Shown here: positions 16,450-25,930 of the stretch, piece by piece
Layout of the letters: each line of letters starts with the position of its first letter
Numbering within the stretch: the stretch's first letter is position 1
The notes under the pieces: model-generated
Told to the model about the DNA's origin: nothing
Database searches by the model: none
The model's input: the letters and a program-made list of their open reading frames with translations, nothing else
From: Pirellulimonas nuda
GTDB lineage: Bacteria > Planctomycetota > Planctomycetia > Pirellulales > Lacipirellulaceae
Assembly: GCF_007750855.1 (NCBI RefSeq)
Contig: NZ_CP036291.1
Coordinates: 2,666,001-2,730,000 of the forward strand
Reading direction: 5' to 3'
DNA: 64,000 nt
Translations under genes and position numbers: made by a program

Positions 16450-17789
16450 TCGCCGAGAAGCTGATCGAGCAGGCCGCCGAGTGGTGGGGGACCGCGTCCA
16501 CCAGCTTCCTGATGCACGCCCGCGGAATCGAGCACCACAGCCACGGGGTGCAGAACGTGCTCGGGGCGATCAACATCGTGCTCGCCTCCGGACGGATCGG
16601 CCGCAAAAACTGCGGCTACGCCACAATCACCGGGCAAGCGAACGGGCAGGGAGGCCGCGAACACGGCCAGAAGTGCGACCAGCTCCCCGGCGCGCGCGAC
16701 CTCATCAACCCAGAGCACCGCGCCCACGTCGCCAAGGTGTGGGGCGTTGCTCCCGACGAGCTTCCGCAGCCCGGCGTCGACGCGTACGAGTTGTTCCGCA
16801 AGATCGACCGGGGGGAGATCCGCGCCCTGCTGTCGATCTGCTTCAACCCGCTGGTCTCGCTGCCGGACAGCAACTTCGTCGGCAAGATGCTGGACAAGCT
16901 CGACTTCTACGCCGCGATCGATTTCTTCTTGAACGACACCGCGCGTCACGCGGACATCGTGCTCCCCGGGTCGCTACAAGAAGAGGACGAGGGGACCGTC
17001 ACCCAGATCGAGGGCCGGGTAATCAAGATCAACCAGGCGGTCGACCCGCCGGGGGACGCCACCCAGGACTGGCGGATCATCCAGGACATCGCCGCGGCGC
17101 TCGGTCGGCCTCATGGATTCGAGTTCCAGAGCCCCCGCGAGATCTTTGACGAGCTGCGCGAGGCGAGCCGGGGCTGGATCGCGGACTACTCCGGCATCAC
17201 CTACGAGAAGATCGAGCTGCAGTACGGCGTCTGCTGGCCCTGCCCGTCGGACGACCACCCCGGCACGCCCCGACTGTTCGAGCCGGGCTCGTACAACCCG
17301 GTGGCCCAAGGCGCCGGGCCGTACTATTTCCCGGACGGGAAGGCCCGCTTCAACACGGTCGAGTACGCCCCTCCTACCGAGGATGTTGACGCCGAGTACC
17401 CGGTGATCTTGACCACGGGCCGGGTAGTGAGCCAGTTCCTCAGCGGCACGCAGACCCGGCGCATCGGCCCCCTGGTCGATCAGTACCCGGCGCCGCGTGT
17501 AGAGATCCACCCCAAGCTCGCCGCGCGGCTGGGGATCGCGGACGAGGACTGGACCACCGTCGCCTCGCGACGCGGCGAGGTCACGCTGCGGGCGAAGATC
17601 GTCAAGAGCATCCGACCGGACACCGTGTTCGTGCCTTACCACTGGTCGGGCGCGAAGAGCATCAACCGGGTCACCATCGCGGCTCAAGACCCGATCTCGA
17701 AGATCCCCGAATACAAGGTGTGCGCGGTGCGCGTGGCGAAGGCCGCGGCGGCGCCCGACTACGCCGACGAACTAGAACCCCAGCAGTAA
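16440..17789 (+). CDS. Molybdopterin oxidoreductase, N-terminal part missing
   Basis: 449 codons from a TTG at 16440. The sequence matches the C-terminal half of FdhF/NasA-type molybdopterin enzymes: [11 protein letters not shown]-like ([20 protein letters not shown]), [35 protein letters not shown], and a C-terminal dinucleotide-binding domain from [20 protein letters not shown]. The N-terminal 4Fe-4S and first Mo-cofactor domains (about 250-300 residues) are absent, and the frame starts exactly where a P450 fragment ends. It has no convincing start codon or Shine-Dalgarno sequence, so it is probably non-functional. It is followed at 9 nt by the FeS subunit gene, showing that it was the catalytic gene of that operon. 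Confidence 0.8.
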   Translation: MPGIAEKLIEQAAEWWGTASTSFLMHARGIEHHSHGVQNVLGAINIVLASGRIGRKNCGYATITGQANGQGGREHGQKCDQLPGARDLINPEHRAHVAKVWGVAPDELPQPGVDAYELFRKIDRGEIRALLSICFNPLVSLPDSNFVGKMLDKLDFYAAIDFFLNDTARHADIVLPGSLQEEDEGTVTQIEGRVIKINQAVDPPGDATQDWRIIQDIAAALGRPHGFEFQSPREIFDELREASRGWIADYSGITYEKIELQYGVCWPCPSDDHPGTPRLFEPGSYNPVAQGAGPYYFPDGKARFNTVEYAPPTEDVDAEYPVILTTGRVVSQFLSGTQTRRIGPLVDQYPAPRVEIHPKLAARLGIADEDWTTVASRRGEVTLRAKIVKSIRPDTVFVPYHWSGAKSINRVTIAAQDPISKIPEYKVCAVRVAKAAAAPDYADELEPQQ

Positions 17790-17798
17790 GGGGCGACA

Positions 17799-18449
17799 AT
17801 GCCTGTTGCGGCGGACCAGCTCTTCTTCATCGATCCCAACCGGTGCATCGGTTGCGAGGCGTGCGTGCAGGCGTGCTCCGAGTGCGACACGCACAAGGGG
17901 CATTCGATGATCCACCTCGAGTACGTCAACCGCTACGAGTCGCCGCAGACGCTGCCGGTGGTCTGCATGCACTGCGACTCGCCCACCTGCGCCGAGGTCT
18001 GCCCCGCCGACGCGATCAAACGCACCGAAGACGGCGTGGTGCAGTCGGCCCGCAAGCCACGGTGCATCGCGTGCAACAACTGCGTGCTGGCGTGCCCGTT
18101 CGGCGTGCCGAAGATGGAGACACGGATGGAACTGATGATGAAGTGCGACATGTGCTACGACCGCACGTCGGAGGGCAAGAAGCCGATGTGCGCCACCGTC
18201 TGCCCCAGCCAGGCGCTCCACTTTGGCACGATGGAAGAAGTCGAAGCGCTGCGGCCCAACTCTCATCCGATCAACTCGTTCCAGTTCGGTCAGCAAACGA
18301 TCCGCACGAAGGTCCGCATGATGGTCCCGCGTAACGCCAAGGTCACCCATCTGGACGTGGCCGCGGGGATGTTTGTCGATGAAGCAGAGGACGACGCGGA
18401 CGACGCGATGCTGTCCGGAACGCTCTATGAGCTCCCCATATGTTCGTAG
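17799..18449 (+). CDS. 4Fe-4S electron-transfer subunit (DmsB/FdhB-like)
   Basis: 216 residues with four cysteine clusters: [42 protein letters not shown] and [21 protein letters not shown]. This is the arrangement of four-cluster ferredoxin-like subunits of molybdopterin oxidoreductases. There is no signal peptide, so it is cytoplasmic or carried by a partner. It should pass electrons between the molybdenum subunit encoded just upstream (now truncated) and the Rieske protein downstream. All cysteine sets appear complete. Confidence 0.92.
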   Translation: MPVAADQLFFIDPNRCIGCEACVQACSECDTHKGHSMIHLEYVNRYESPQTLPVVCMHCDSPTCAEVCPADAIKRTEDGVVQSARKPRCIACNNCVLACPFGVPKMETRMELMMKCDMCYDRTSEGKKPMCATVCPSQALHFGTMEEVEALRPNSHPINSFQFGQQTIRTKVRMMVPRNAKVTHLDVAAGMFVDEAEDDADDAMLSGTLYELPICS

Positions 18450-18466
18450 GCCAAGGAGACCACAAC

Positions 18467-19006
18467 GTGGAAGCGGACACCCCAGCCTCAACGCGATTCC
18501 CCGACGGCCGCCCCGAACAGGAGCAGCCCAAATGGCGCCGCGACTTCCCGATCGACGTCGACGCCGACGAGTACGGCGCCCGCCGCGACTTCACCAAGTT
18601 CTTGGTGCTCACCAGCCTGGCGTTCGTGTGCGGGCAGTTCTGGATCGGGCTGCTGAGCCTGTTCCGGGGGGGCCCCACGGCCGAGCAGAAGATCGCATCT
18701 GTGGGCGATGTCGAGGTCGGCAAGGCGATAACCTTCCACTACCCCACCGAGCGCGACCCGTGCCTGCTGATCCGGCGGTCGGAGGACGAGTTCCTGGCCT
18801 ACTCGAGCCAGTGTACGCATCTCATGTGCCCGGTGATCCCGGAACTACAACACGACCGCCTGCACTGCCCCTGCCACCGCGGAATGTTCGATGTCGCAAC
18901 CGGGCGGCCCACGGCCGGCCCCCCGCGACGCGCCCTGCCGCGTATCAAGCTGCGGATCGACGCAGATGCCATCTACGCCACCGCGGTCGAGGAGGGAGCA
19001 TCGTGA
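18467..19006 (+). CDS. Membrane-anchored Rieske 2Fe-2S protein
   Basis: About 179 residues from the GTG at 18467, which has a perfect AAGGAG eight nt upstream; an ATG at 18440 would overlap the previous gene. One membrane segment lies in FTKFLVLTSLAFVCGQFWIG. The Rieske cluster is formed by CTHLMC and CPCHRGMF, with the disulfide cysteines in place. Small Rieske proteins of this kind accompany FeS subunits in electron-transfer modules. It ends four bases into the next gene (GTGA). Confidence 0.9.
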   Translation: MEADTPASTRFPDGRPEQEQPKWRRDFPIDVDADEYGARRDFTKFLVLTSLAFVCGQFWIGLLSLFRGGPTAEQKIASVGDVEVGKAITFHYPTERDPCLLIRRSEDEFLAYSSQCTHLMCPVIPELQHDRLHCPCHRGMFDVATGRPTAGPPRRALPRIKLRIDADAIYATAVEEGAS

Positions 19007-19227
19007 GCAATCCAGATCGCACACGGGGCCAACGCCTGACGATCGTTCACGGCATCCTCTGCATCGTGTTGGTGCTGGTGCTCATGCAGCTCTGGCTGCT
19101 GACCGCCACGATGAACATGTGGCTCGGCGGGAATAGCCGGATCGTCTGGCCAGCCGCCATGGCCAGCACCGTCTGCTTGGCGCTGAACGCCGGGCTGTTG
19201 CGGTACCTCTTCCTGCTCGACCGATGA
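19003..19227 (+). CDS. Small two-helix membrane protein
   Basis: 74 residues from the GTG at 19003, which overlaps the Rieske stop and has GAGGAGGGAG upstream. Two hydrophobic segments are visible ([20 protein letters not shown] and [13 protein letters not shown] with the preceding residues). This fits the small membrane proteins (DUF6755-like) seen between Rieske and channel genes in similar operons. The role is unknown; its tight coupling on both sides suggests it is a subunit of the same complex. Confidence 0.8.
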   Translation: MSNPDRTRGQRLTIVHGILCIVLVLVLMQLWLLTATMNMWLGGNSRIVWPAAMASTVCLALNAGLLRYLFLLDR

Positions 19228-20393
19228 GCCCCACTCCCGCCACCCCGACAGGACCCTCGATTGGGCCCCCAATTGAGCCCCCGAGCGACCGCCGGCCGAC
19301 GCGCACGCAGCGGCTGTTCGACGACATCGCGACCCTCAACCCCGCCTACTTCGCGCTGGTGATGGCGACCGGCATCGTCTCGCTCGCCAGCGCCCTCATG
19401 GGCATGCCGCGAATTGCTGTCGGGCTGTTCTGGCTGAACAACGTGGCCTTCCTGGTGCTCGCGGTTCTGTTCGCGGTGCGGCTGGCCCTGTTCCCTGCGC
19501 GGTTCGTCGAGGACCTCATCGACCACCGCCGCGGCGTGGGCTTCTTTACCGCGGTCGCGGCCTGCTCGGTGCTTGGCGTGCAGTACCTGCTGATCTCGGA
19601 GTGGCGTGGCGTGGCGGTTGGGTTGTGGTGCTTGGCGACGGGGCTGTGGTTCGTGCTGACCTACGTAATCTTCACCAGCTTTGCGGTGAAGGAAGTAAAG
19701 CCGACGCTTGCCGAGGGCATCCACGGCGGCTGGTTGGTGTCGGTGGTGGGAACCCAGGGGGTTTCGTTGCTCGGCGGCATGTTGGCTGATGGCTTCGGAG
19801 CGTACTCCGAACAGGTCCTGTTCTTTGCGCTCGCCATGTGGCTGGGCGGGGGGATGCTGTACATCTGGATCATCTCGCTGATCTTCTACCGGTATTCCTT
19901 CTTCCCCATGAGCCCGGCCGACCTCGCGCCCCCCTACTGGATCAACATGGGCGCGATGGCGATCTCAACGCTCGCGGGCGCGTCGCTGATTGCCCACGCC
20001 GATAGCTCGGCCCTCCTCGGCCAGCTAACCCACTTCCTGAAGGGCTTCACGCTGTTCTTCTGGGCGACCGCTACGTGGTGGATCCCCATGCTTCTGACTT
20101 TGGGTGTCTGGCGGCACGTCTACAAGCGGTTTCGACTGACGTACGACCCGCTGTACTGGGGCGCGGTCTTCCCGCTGGGGATGTACACGGTTTGCACCTT
20201 CCGGCTGGCCGGGGCGCTCGACGCCCCGTACCTGCTGTCGATCCCCCGCGTGTTTGTCTACGTCGCGCTGCTCGCCTGGTTGGCGACGTTCGGCGGGATG
20301 ATCGGGATGCTGGTGCGGCGCTACGGGACGCCGTGGGCGCCACAATCGACAGCCGGCAGCGCACAGGGTGCGCCGAGCCAGGATCGGCAATGA
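19224..20393 (+). CDS. SLAC1/TehA-type anion channel or transporter (TDT family)
   Basis: 389 residues with about ten hydrophobic segments. A 35-residue hydrophilic N-terminus precedes [19 protein letters not shown], the hallmark opening of the tellurite-resistance/dicarboxylate transporter family that includes TehA and plant SLAC1. Other blocks are [19 protein letters not shown] and [13 protein letters not shown]. These proteins pass anions such as nitrate, chloride, sulfite or dicarboxylates. In this operon it could move the substrate or product of the redox enzyme; that is inference. The start overlaps the upstream stop (ATGA), and the same coupling links it to the DUF488 gene. Confidence 0.88.
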   Translation: MSPTPATPTGPSIGPPIEPPSDRRPTRTQRLFDDIATLNPAYFALVMATGIVSLASALMGMPRIAVGLFWLNNVAFLVLAVLFAVRLALFPARFVEDLIDHRRGVGFFTAVAACSVLGVQYLLISEWRGVAVGLWCLATGLWFVLTYVIFTSFAVKEVKPTLAEGIHGGWLVSVVGTQGVSLLGGMLADGFGAYSEQVLFFALAMWLGGGMLYIWIISLIFYRYSFFPMSPADLAPPYWINMGAMAISTLAGASLIAHADSSALLGQLTHFLKGFTLFFWATATWWIPMLLTLGVWRHVYKRFRLTYDPLYWGAVFPLGMYTVCTFRLAGALDAPYLLSIPRVFVYVALLAWLATFGGMIGMLVRRYGTPWAPQSTAGSAQGAPSQDRQ

Positions 20394-20938
20394 ACGCCAA
20401 GACAATCTGGACCGTCGGCCACTCCAACCACACGATCGAAGCATTCCTCGGGCTGCTCGTCGGCTCGTCGATCAAGCTGCTGGCGGACGTCCGTCGTTTC
20501 CCGGGTTCGCGTCGGCAGCCCCAGTTTGGCGGCGACGCGCTCCGGAACGCGCTACACGGATCGGCCATCGGTTACCGCCACTTCCCGGACCTCGGGGGAC
20601 GCCGGCGTGAGCGCCTGCCGAACTCTCCCAACACCGGGTGGCGCGTCGAGTCGTTCAATGCGTATGCGGACTACATGCTCAGCGAGCCCTTCTCAACGGC
20701 CCTCAACCTGCTCGAGTCCGAGGCGGCCGCGGTTCCAACTGCGCTGATGTGCGCCGAGGCCGTCCCCTGGCGATGCCACCGCCGGTTGATCGGGGACGCG
20801 CTGCTGGTGCGGGGATGGGACGTGCAGGACATCTTCTCGGCGGGGCGGATCACGCCGCACAAGCTGACACCCTTCGCCCGGGTAGAGGGTTTGTGCGTAA
20901 CCTACCCCGCTCTCACGTCGGAAGCCGCCGATGGTTGA
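20390..20938 (+). CDS. DUF488 family protein
   Basis: 182 residues. Family marks are [18 protein letters not shown] at the N-terminus, the [16 protein letters not shown] block and the [14 protein letters not shown] block, with conserved cysteines and histidines that may bind a ligand or metal. The molecular function of DUF488 is not established. It is coupled by ATGA to the channel gene and closes the operon. Confidence 0.9.
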   Translation: MNAKTIWTVGHSNHTIEAFLGLLVGSSIKLLADVRRFPGSRRQPQFGGDALRNALHGSAIGYRHFPDLGGRRRERLPNSPNTGWRVESFNAYADYMLSEPFSTALNLLESEAAAVPTALMCAEAVPWRCHRRLIGDALLVRGWDVQDIFSAGRITPHKLTPFARVEGLCVTYPALTSEAADG

Positions 20939-21235
20939 GCGCTGTATAGACGAGTTGGTGGTTCAGGCTCTGACCGCTGAGTTCTAGTCGGCGCCCCCCT
21001 CGAAGCAGCTCACTGAATTGTTTCACCCGCAGTGAGACTTGTCCGCACGTTGGTTAGCAATGACCTCCGGGGACGTTAGCGGCAGCGTCAGCCGCCGCAA
21101 CTTCAGGTTCATCTCGCGCCGCCGATGCGGGGCCTCGGCTATCTTGCGGCGGCGCGCCTCGGTTAGAGCCGCCGGTTTTCGCCGAGCAGGACGCTCGCCT
21201 CATGCCGCAGAGAAGGCCCCCTTGCACTTGACCCG
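20939..21235. other. Intergenic region without a recognised gene
   Basis: About 300 nt between convergent genes. I see no convincing reading frame, RNA gene or strong terminator here. Confidence 0.5.
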
Positions 21236-21670
21236 CTACGCAACGACGCCGTCACGTTCTGGCTGGAACAGCAGGGCTTCGATCACCATCTTGGCGGTCC
21301 CTCCCGGCACCTCCCAGCAGACCGTGTCGCCGACCCGGTAGCCCAGGATGGCGGTGCCAATGGGGGCCAGGACAGAGAGCTTGCCCTCGGCGATATTCGC
21401 TTCTTCAGGAAAAACGAGCGTGAAGACTTCGGCCTCACCTCCCCCTGCCTCTTGGAGACGCACGACCGAGTTCATTGTGATCACGTCGTGGGGAACCTGT
21501 TCCGCCTCGACGACGCGGGCGATATTCAGCTCTCCCCGCAGCGCACGCAGGTACGACGCGTCGCGGAAGGCGCGGCCGAAGTCGCTGAAGAACAGGTCTT
21601 CGAGCCGCCGATGGTCGTCTTTGGTGATGACGATGTGCTGCTTCGCTTTCATGGTGGGGCGCCGCTTCAT
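21236..21670 (-). CDS. Rnk/GreA C-terminal domain protein
   Basis: 144 residues from ATG 21670, or 138 from ATG 21652; neither has a clear Shine-Dalgarno sequence. The N-terminus (IVITKDDHRRLEDLF) and the C-terminal GreA/GreB-type FKBP-like domain (VTMNSVVRL-like, FPEEANI, LSVLAPIGTAILGYRVGDTV) match the regulator of nucleoside diphosphate kinase (Rnk) family, which binds RNA polymerase. A distant relative lies at 22615-23028 on the other strand. Confidence 0.88.
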   Translation of the reverse strand: MKRRPTMKAKQHIVITKDDHRRLEDLFFSDFGRAFRDASYLRALRGELNIARVVEAEQVPHDVITMNSVVRLQEAGGGEAEVFTLVFPEEANIAEGKLSVLAPIGTAILGYRVGDTVCWEVPGGTAKMVIEALLFQPERDGVVA

Positions 21671-21683
21671 TTTAAAGAGTGGC

Positions 21684-21947
21684 TCAGTTTGGCGTGATCG
21701 GGGTGGAGAACAACTCTGGCCAGAAAAAGTAAACGACGTGCAGCAAGAGAAACGGCGTTAGGGCGATGGCCGCCCCGACAATCGCGACCCGAGTGATCAA
21801 TGCGTCCTCGGGGTCGTCCGACACCGCCGGCAGCGACGGATCGAAGCAGTGAGCATGTCCTATCGACGCGTCTAGACTCGCGCGGCTAGTACGAGCCGGG
21901 GCAGAATGGGTGCGTGCTAGGCGGTTGTCTCTCCGTAAAGTAGTCAT
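21684..21947 (-). CDS. Small membrane protein of unknown function
   Basis: 87 residues from ATG 21947, chosen because GGAGG lies seven nt upstream. The first 55 residues are hydrophilic, then one membrane helix (VAIVGAAIALTPFLLLHVVY) and a short tail. It ends 13 nt before the Rnk-like gene start, so the two are likely cotranscribed. I do not recognise a family. Confidence 0.65.
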   Translation of the reverse strand: MTTLRRDNRLARTHSAPARTSRASLDASIGHAHCFDPSLPAVSDDPEDALITRVAIVGAAIALTPFLLLHVVYFFWPELFSTPITPN

Positions 21948-22155
21948 GGGGAGCCTCCGAAGGAGGAGAAGGCGAATGGTGGCCACACGGCGTCTGCTTC
22001 GCTCGGAACTGACTCAACGCAATATGCGTGCCATGTGCAGGAAGAACCGTCCGGCATTGCGATGCCGCAGGACAACTTCCTCATCCTCGGCGGGCCGGAG
22101 GCGTCAGCCCCTAGTACGCGTGCTTCCTCCCCTAAGGACGGGGCGGGCGTTGGCG

Positions 22156-22175
22156 GTGTCGCCATTGGGCGACAC
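22156..22175. repeat. Inverted repeat in a 350-nt non-coding stretch
   Basis: GTGTCGCC, ATTG, GGCGACAC: a perfect 8-bp stem. It lies in the divergent region 21948-22303, which holds no convincing gene, and could be an operator or a small terminator. Confidence 0.4.
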
Positions 22176-22303
22176 TGTCAATCTGCCGCGACGCGTGCGG
22201 ACTAGCATTGACTGTGCGCCGCCGAACTTTTCAAGAGGCACGCCGTTTGCCTACTAGGTTGCTGAGACAAACCAGTGCGGTTCATTTCTAGGAGGCGTCG
22301 GTC

Positions 22304-22510
22304 ATGTCGTTCTCTGCTTCTCAGCGACCCGTCGGGAGACTAATGCAATCGGATGAGGCGTCGCTCCGCGGCCAGCTGGCCGTTCTAGCCTTCGTCGCGT
22401 TGGCGATCTGGTTTCGAGCGATCGTCCTGAGCGGCGCACCGGATTTTCAAGCTCCAGAGCCGATCAACCATTCGACGCCGGCGGCCGTAGAGCCAGCACC
22501 TTGGGAGTGA
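22304..22510 (+). CDS. Small membrane protein of unknown function
   Basis: 68 residues with GGAGG ten nt before the ATG. One hydrophobic helix (LAVLAFVALAIWFRAIVL) is flanked by hydrophilic ends, the C-terminal one rich in proline. It is 104 nt upstream of the second Rnk-like gene; with the opposite-strand pair (small membrane protein plus Rnk-like gene) it makes a mirrored arrangement. No family recognised. Confidence 0.6.
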   Translation: MSFSASQRPVGRLMQSDEASLRGQLAVLAFVALAIWFRAIVLSGAPDFQAPEPINHSTPAAVEPAPWE

Positions 22511-22614
22511 TGTCGCAGGAGTCACTACCGCTTGGCCCGATTCAGGGGCGTGCGGGTAGAATCGTAGGGATCGATAAGCTCCCAGGGATATCACGGCCTT
22601 GAAGAGGTAGAGCG

Positions 22615-23028
22615 ATGAATCCAACGCTAGTGTTCACGGAGACAGATCGGCGGCGACTAGGAGGCCTGCTGCTGTCCCACGAGGCGCGGACTCAGGCGCC
22701 TTGGGGGCGGCTAGACGAGCTGCTTTGGCAGCTCGAGTCGTCTGAGGTGACCGACTCCGAGTCGGTCCCGGACGATGTCGTCACCATGCATTCCATGGTT
22801 CGGCTCGTCAGCGAGTCGTCGGGAGCGACGATGACCCGCTCGGTGGTCTACCCCGAAGACGTCGACCTGTTCGACAATGCGGCATCGGTGCTCGATCCCT
22901 TGGGGAGCAGCCTGATTGGCTGCGAGGTCGGCGATACGGTAGACTGCCGACAAGGGGACGGAGTGGATCGTTGGCGGATTGTGGACATCTTCTATCAGCC
23001 GGAACGAGAAGGCCACCTCCACCGCTAA
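22615..23028 (+). CDS. Rnk/GreA C-terminal domain-like protein
   Basis: 137 residues with GAGG-type ribosome binding sequence (AAGAGGTAGAGCG) before the ATG. Pattern as in the Rnk-like protein at 21236-21670: TETDRRRLGGLL, VPDDVVTMHSMVRLV, YPEDVDLFDNAASVLDPLGS and CEVGDTVDC. Family role would be interaction with RNA polymerase or regulation of nucleoside metabolism; sequence divergence makes this less certain than for the first copy. Confidence 0.8.
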   Translation: MNPTLVFTETDRRRLGGLLLSHEARTQAPWGRLDELLWQLESSEVTDSESVPDDVVTMHSMVRLVSESSGATMTRSVVYPEDVDLFDNAASVLDPLGSSLIGCEVGDTVDCRQGDGVDRWRIVDIFYQPEREGHLHR

Positions 23029-23140
23029 CCCTCATCATTCGGCGGCGAAAGACGTTACGCTGAAATGGCGGCCCGCCGCGCCTTTGTGATAGAGCAGACG
23101 GGAGTTCGTTCTGAGCCGTTCCAAGGATAGAACCGTCTCC

Positions 23141-24373
23141 GTGAAACCAGGTCACGACCCTGTCCGACCAGAAACGCCAACGCCCGCCGCTGCCGTCGGA
23201 CGCGACGGGATTAGTGACGCTTTGTTCCGTGCGGTGGCTGATTCTACCTACGACTGGGAGAGCTGGCACGAGCCGGGGGGGCGGCTCATCTGGGTGAACT
23301 CGGCGGTGGCGCGTCACACGGGCTACACCCCCGTCGAGTGCCTGGCGATGAGCGACTACCCGCTCCGCATGGTCGCCGACCAGGACCGTCAGCGTATCGC
23401 CCAAGCGATGGAAGACGCACAGCGCGGCGCTTCGGGCAACGACCTGGAGTTCCGCTCGATCCATCGCGACGGCCAGACGCGCTGGATGGCGGTTTCGTGG
23501 CAGCCGATGCGCGACGACGCGGGGCGGCGCCTCGGCTTCCGCACCAGTGTCCGCGATATCACGGAGCGGAACGAGCTCCGCGAGCAGCTCCGGCTCCACA
23601 CCGAACACTTGGAGCAACTGGTTCAGGAGCGGACCGCCCGCATCGCTCAGTTGGAGCGGCACCGCCGCCAGATGGAGAAGCTGGCAGCGCTGGGTCAGCT
23701 GGCGGCCGGGGTCGCCCACGAGGTGAACAACCCTTTGGCCGGCATCCGCAACGCGTTCGCTTTGATCAAGGGGGACTTGGCGCCCGACCACGCCCACTAC
23801 GACCTACTAGAGCTGATCGACGGCGAGATCGAACGGATCAGCTCGATCATCCATCAGATGTACCAGCTCTACCGGCGCCACCCGCAGCCGGCGCAAGAGT
23901 TCGATATCGAGCGGACCGTGGCGGGCATCGCGACGCTGCTGGACGGCGTGGTCCGCCAGCAACAGGTGGTTCTGGAGATCGAATCGATCGGCCCCTCCGT
24001 CCCGGTGTTACTCCCCGAGGGGGAGGTAAAGCAGATCCTTTACAACCTGATCCGCAATGCTGTGCAGGCCTCGCCGGCCAACGGGGTGGTGACCATTCAC
24101 ATCGACCGAACCAGCGACCCGGTCCGAGTAGCCGTTGCGGACCAGGGCGCCGGCATCGCCACGGACGTGCTGCCGCGCATCTTCGATCCGTTCTTCTCCA
24201 CCAAAGGCGCCGAACCGAAGGGGGGGATGGGTTTGGGGCTCTCTGTCTCGCGGAGCTTGATCGAGGCGATGGGGGGCGCAATCGAGGTCGAGTCACACGT
24301 GGGTCGCGGCAGCCGGTTCACTGCCCAGTTTCCCGCCCGCTTCGGAACACCGGAAGAAGGCCCTCATGACTGA
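23141..24373 (+). CDS. PAS-domain sensor histidine kinase
   Basis: 410 residues from GTG 23141. A PAS domain covers about 25-145 ([20 protein letters not shown], then the [17 protein letters not shown]-cap), followed by a coiled coil at 145-180. The dimerisation/phosphoacceptor helix carries [10 protein letters not shown] with His193 as the phospho-site. The ATPase domain shows the N box ([10 protein letters not shown]), G1 box (VADQGAGI), FDPFFSTK F box and [13 protein letters not shown]2 box. There are no membrane segments, so it is a cytoplasmic NtrB-type kinase. Its 3' end overlaps the response regulator gene by 8 nt; they form a two-component pair. Confidence 0.93.
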   Translation: MKPGHDPVRPETPTPAAAVGRDGISDALFRAVADSTYDWESWHEPGGRLIWVNSAVARHTGYTPVECLAMSDYPLRMVADQDRQRIAQAMEDAQRGASGNDLEFRSIHRDGQTRWMAVSWQPMRDDAGRRLGFRTSVRDITERNELREQLRLHTEHLEQLVQERTARIAQLERHRRQMEKLAALGQLAAGVAHEVNNPLAGIRNAFALIKGDLAPDHAHYDLLELIDGEIERISSIIHQMYQLYRRHPQPAQEFDIERTVAGIATLLDGVVRQQQVVLEIESIGPSVPVLLPEGEVKQILYNLIRNAVQASPANGVVTIHIDRTSDPVRVAVADQGAGIATDVLPRIFDPFFSTKGAEPKGGMGLGLSVSRSLIEAMGGAIEVESHVGRGSRFTAQFPARFGTPEEGPHD

Positions 24374-25763
24374 CTCGCCGACCGCCAGGATCTTGATCGC
24401 CGACGACGAGCCCCTCTACCTGCGGACGACCGGCGAATTGCTGCGCAAGGCCGGCTACTCCTGCGAGTGTGTCGGCGACGCCCGCGCGGCGGTCGAAGCG
24501 CTGTCGCGGGAAACGTTCGACCTGGTGCTCTCCGACCTCAACATGCCGGGCAACGCGGAGCTTGAGCTGCTGCGACAAGGGCGGGCCCGCTGGCCCAACA
24601 CGCCGCTGATCGTGGTCACGGGCGTCCCCTCATTGCCGACCGCCATCGAGAGCGTCCGCTTGGGGATCGCCGACTACCTGCTGAAGCCCGTGCGGTTCGA
24701 CGACCTGCTTTCGAGCGTGCGACGCGCCCTCGCCCGCCGTCCACTCGCCCCGCCGGCCGCCGAGCGCGACGAGATCGAGCGACGAGCACTTGCGGCGCGG
24801 TTCCCGGAGATCATCGGCGACAGTCCCCCGATGCTCGAACTGTTTGACGTGATCGACCGCGTCGCCAAGACGGACGCCAATATCCTGATCACCGGCGAGA
24901 GCGGCACCGGCAAGGAGGTGACCGCGCGGGCCATCCACCGTCACAGCCCGCGGGCCCAGCACAACTTTCAGGTGATCGATTGCACCGCCGTGCCGGAGAC
25001 GCTGTTCGAGTCGGTGCTGTTCGGGCACGTGAAGGGCTCGTTCACCGGAGCGGTGAAGGACCAGGAGGGCCTGCTGCGCCGCTGCCATCTCGGCACGGCG
25101 TTCTTTGACGAGATCGGCGAGCTCCCCGGGCCGCTGCAGGCCAAGCTGCTGCGGGTGATCCAAGAGCAGACATTTACCCCGGTGGGCAAGAGCGAGCCCG
25201 TACAGGTCGATACGCGTTTCCTTTGCGCCACCAACCGCGACCTCGAGCTAGAGATGAACGCCGGCCGGTTCCGCCGCGACCTGTTCTACCGGCTGAGTGT
25301 GATCCACCTCGAACTCCCCCCGCTCCGACAGCGGGGTGGCGACGTCGTGCTGCTGGCCCAAAAGTTCCTCACGGACCTGCGTCCCAACGATTCCCATGTA
25401 GAGGGCTTCTCCGACGAGGTGCTGGACTGCTTCAAGCGGTACGCCTGGCCGGGAAACATCCGCGAGCTGCGCAATGTAGTCGAACGGGCCGTGGCGCTTG
25501 AGCGGTCCGATCAGATCGGGACCTCGTCGCTACCCCCTGCCCTGCTGGCGTCTGCGCCAGACCGTTCGGTCCGCCGCGAAGGGGCTGCCGGCGCTAGCCG
25601 CGAGCAGGCCCTCGAAGAGGCCGAGCACGCGTTCCTGATCTCCCTGCTGCAGCAGCACCAAGGCAATGTCTCTCACGCCGCAGAGCAGGCAGGAATGTCG
25701 CGGCAGGGGATGCACAAGCTGCTCAAGAAGCACGCCATATCAGCCGCCCGCTTCCGCGACTAG
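24366..25763 (+). CDS. NtrC-family sigma-54 response regulator
   Basis: 465 residues. A receiver domain (8-120) has the acidic pocket DDE and phospho-acceptor Asp57 ([10 protein letters not shown]), with Lys107 in YLLKPVR. The AAA+ domain (about 148-375) has Walker A GESGTGKE at 177-184, the sigma-54 contact loop GSFTGA at 224-229 (usual form GAFTGA) and Walker [10 protein letters not shown] at 244-252. The C-terminal Fis-type helix-turn-helix ([20 protein letters not shown]) binds DNA. It should activate sigma-54 promoters in response to the upstream kinase. Targets are not visible here. Confidence 0.94.
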   Translation: MTDSPTARILIADDEPLYLRTTGELLRKAGYSCECVGDARAAVEALSRETFDLVLSDLNMPGNAELELLRQGRARWPNTPLIVVTGVPSLPTAIESVRLGIADYLLKPVRFDDLLSSVRRALARRPLAPPAAERDEIERRALAARFPEIIGDSPPMLELFDVIDRVAKTDANILITGESGTGKEVTARAIHRHSPRAQHNFQVIDCTAVPETLFESVLFGHVKGSFTGAVKDQEGLLRRCHLGTAFFDEIGELPGPLQAKLLRVIQEQTFTPVGKSEPVQVDTRFLCATNRDLELEMNAGRFRRDLFYRLSVIHLELPPLRQRGGDVVLLAQKFLTDLRPNDSHVEGFSDEVLDCFKRYAWPGNIRELRNVVERAVALERSDQIGTSSLPPALLASAPDRSVRREGAAGASREQALEEAEHAFLISLLQQHQGNVSHAAEQAGMSRQGMHKLLKKHAISAARFRD

Positions 25764-25930
25764 CGGACCGCCGGAAGGACTTCGAAGAGGCGCCGGCCCG
25801 TGCCGACCGCCGACAGCCAGTAGCGGATGAGCTACGATCGGTAGCGGCCCAGACCGCTAGACGTCCCCCTGTCCCCAACAGCCATCCCGTTACTTTCCGC
25901 CGCTCGCCGCCAAGCCGCGCCGATCTGTCC

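Noticed and set aside
21039-21341. A 100-codon plus-strand frame overlapping the Rnk-like gene
   Set aside because: Arg/Ser-rich, no ribosome site or domain, and its 3' third is antisense to the Rnk-like gene.
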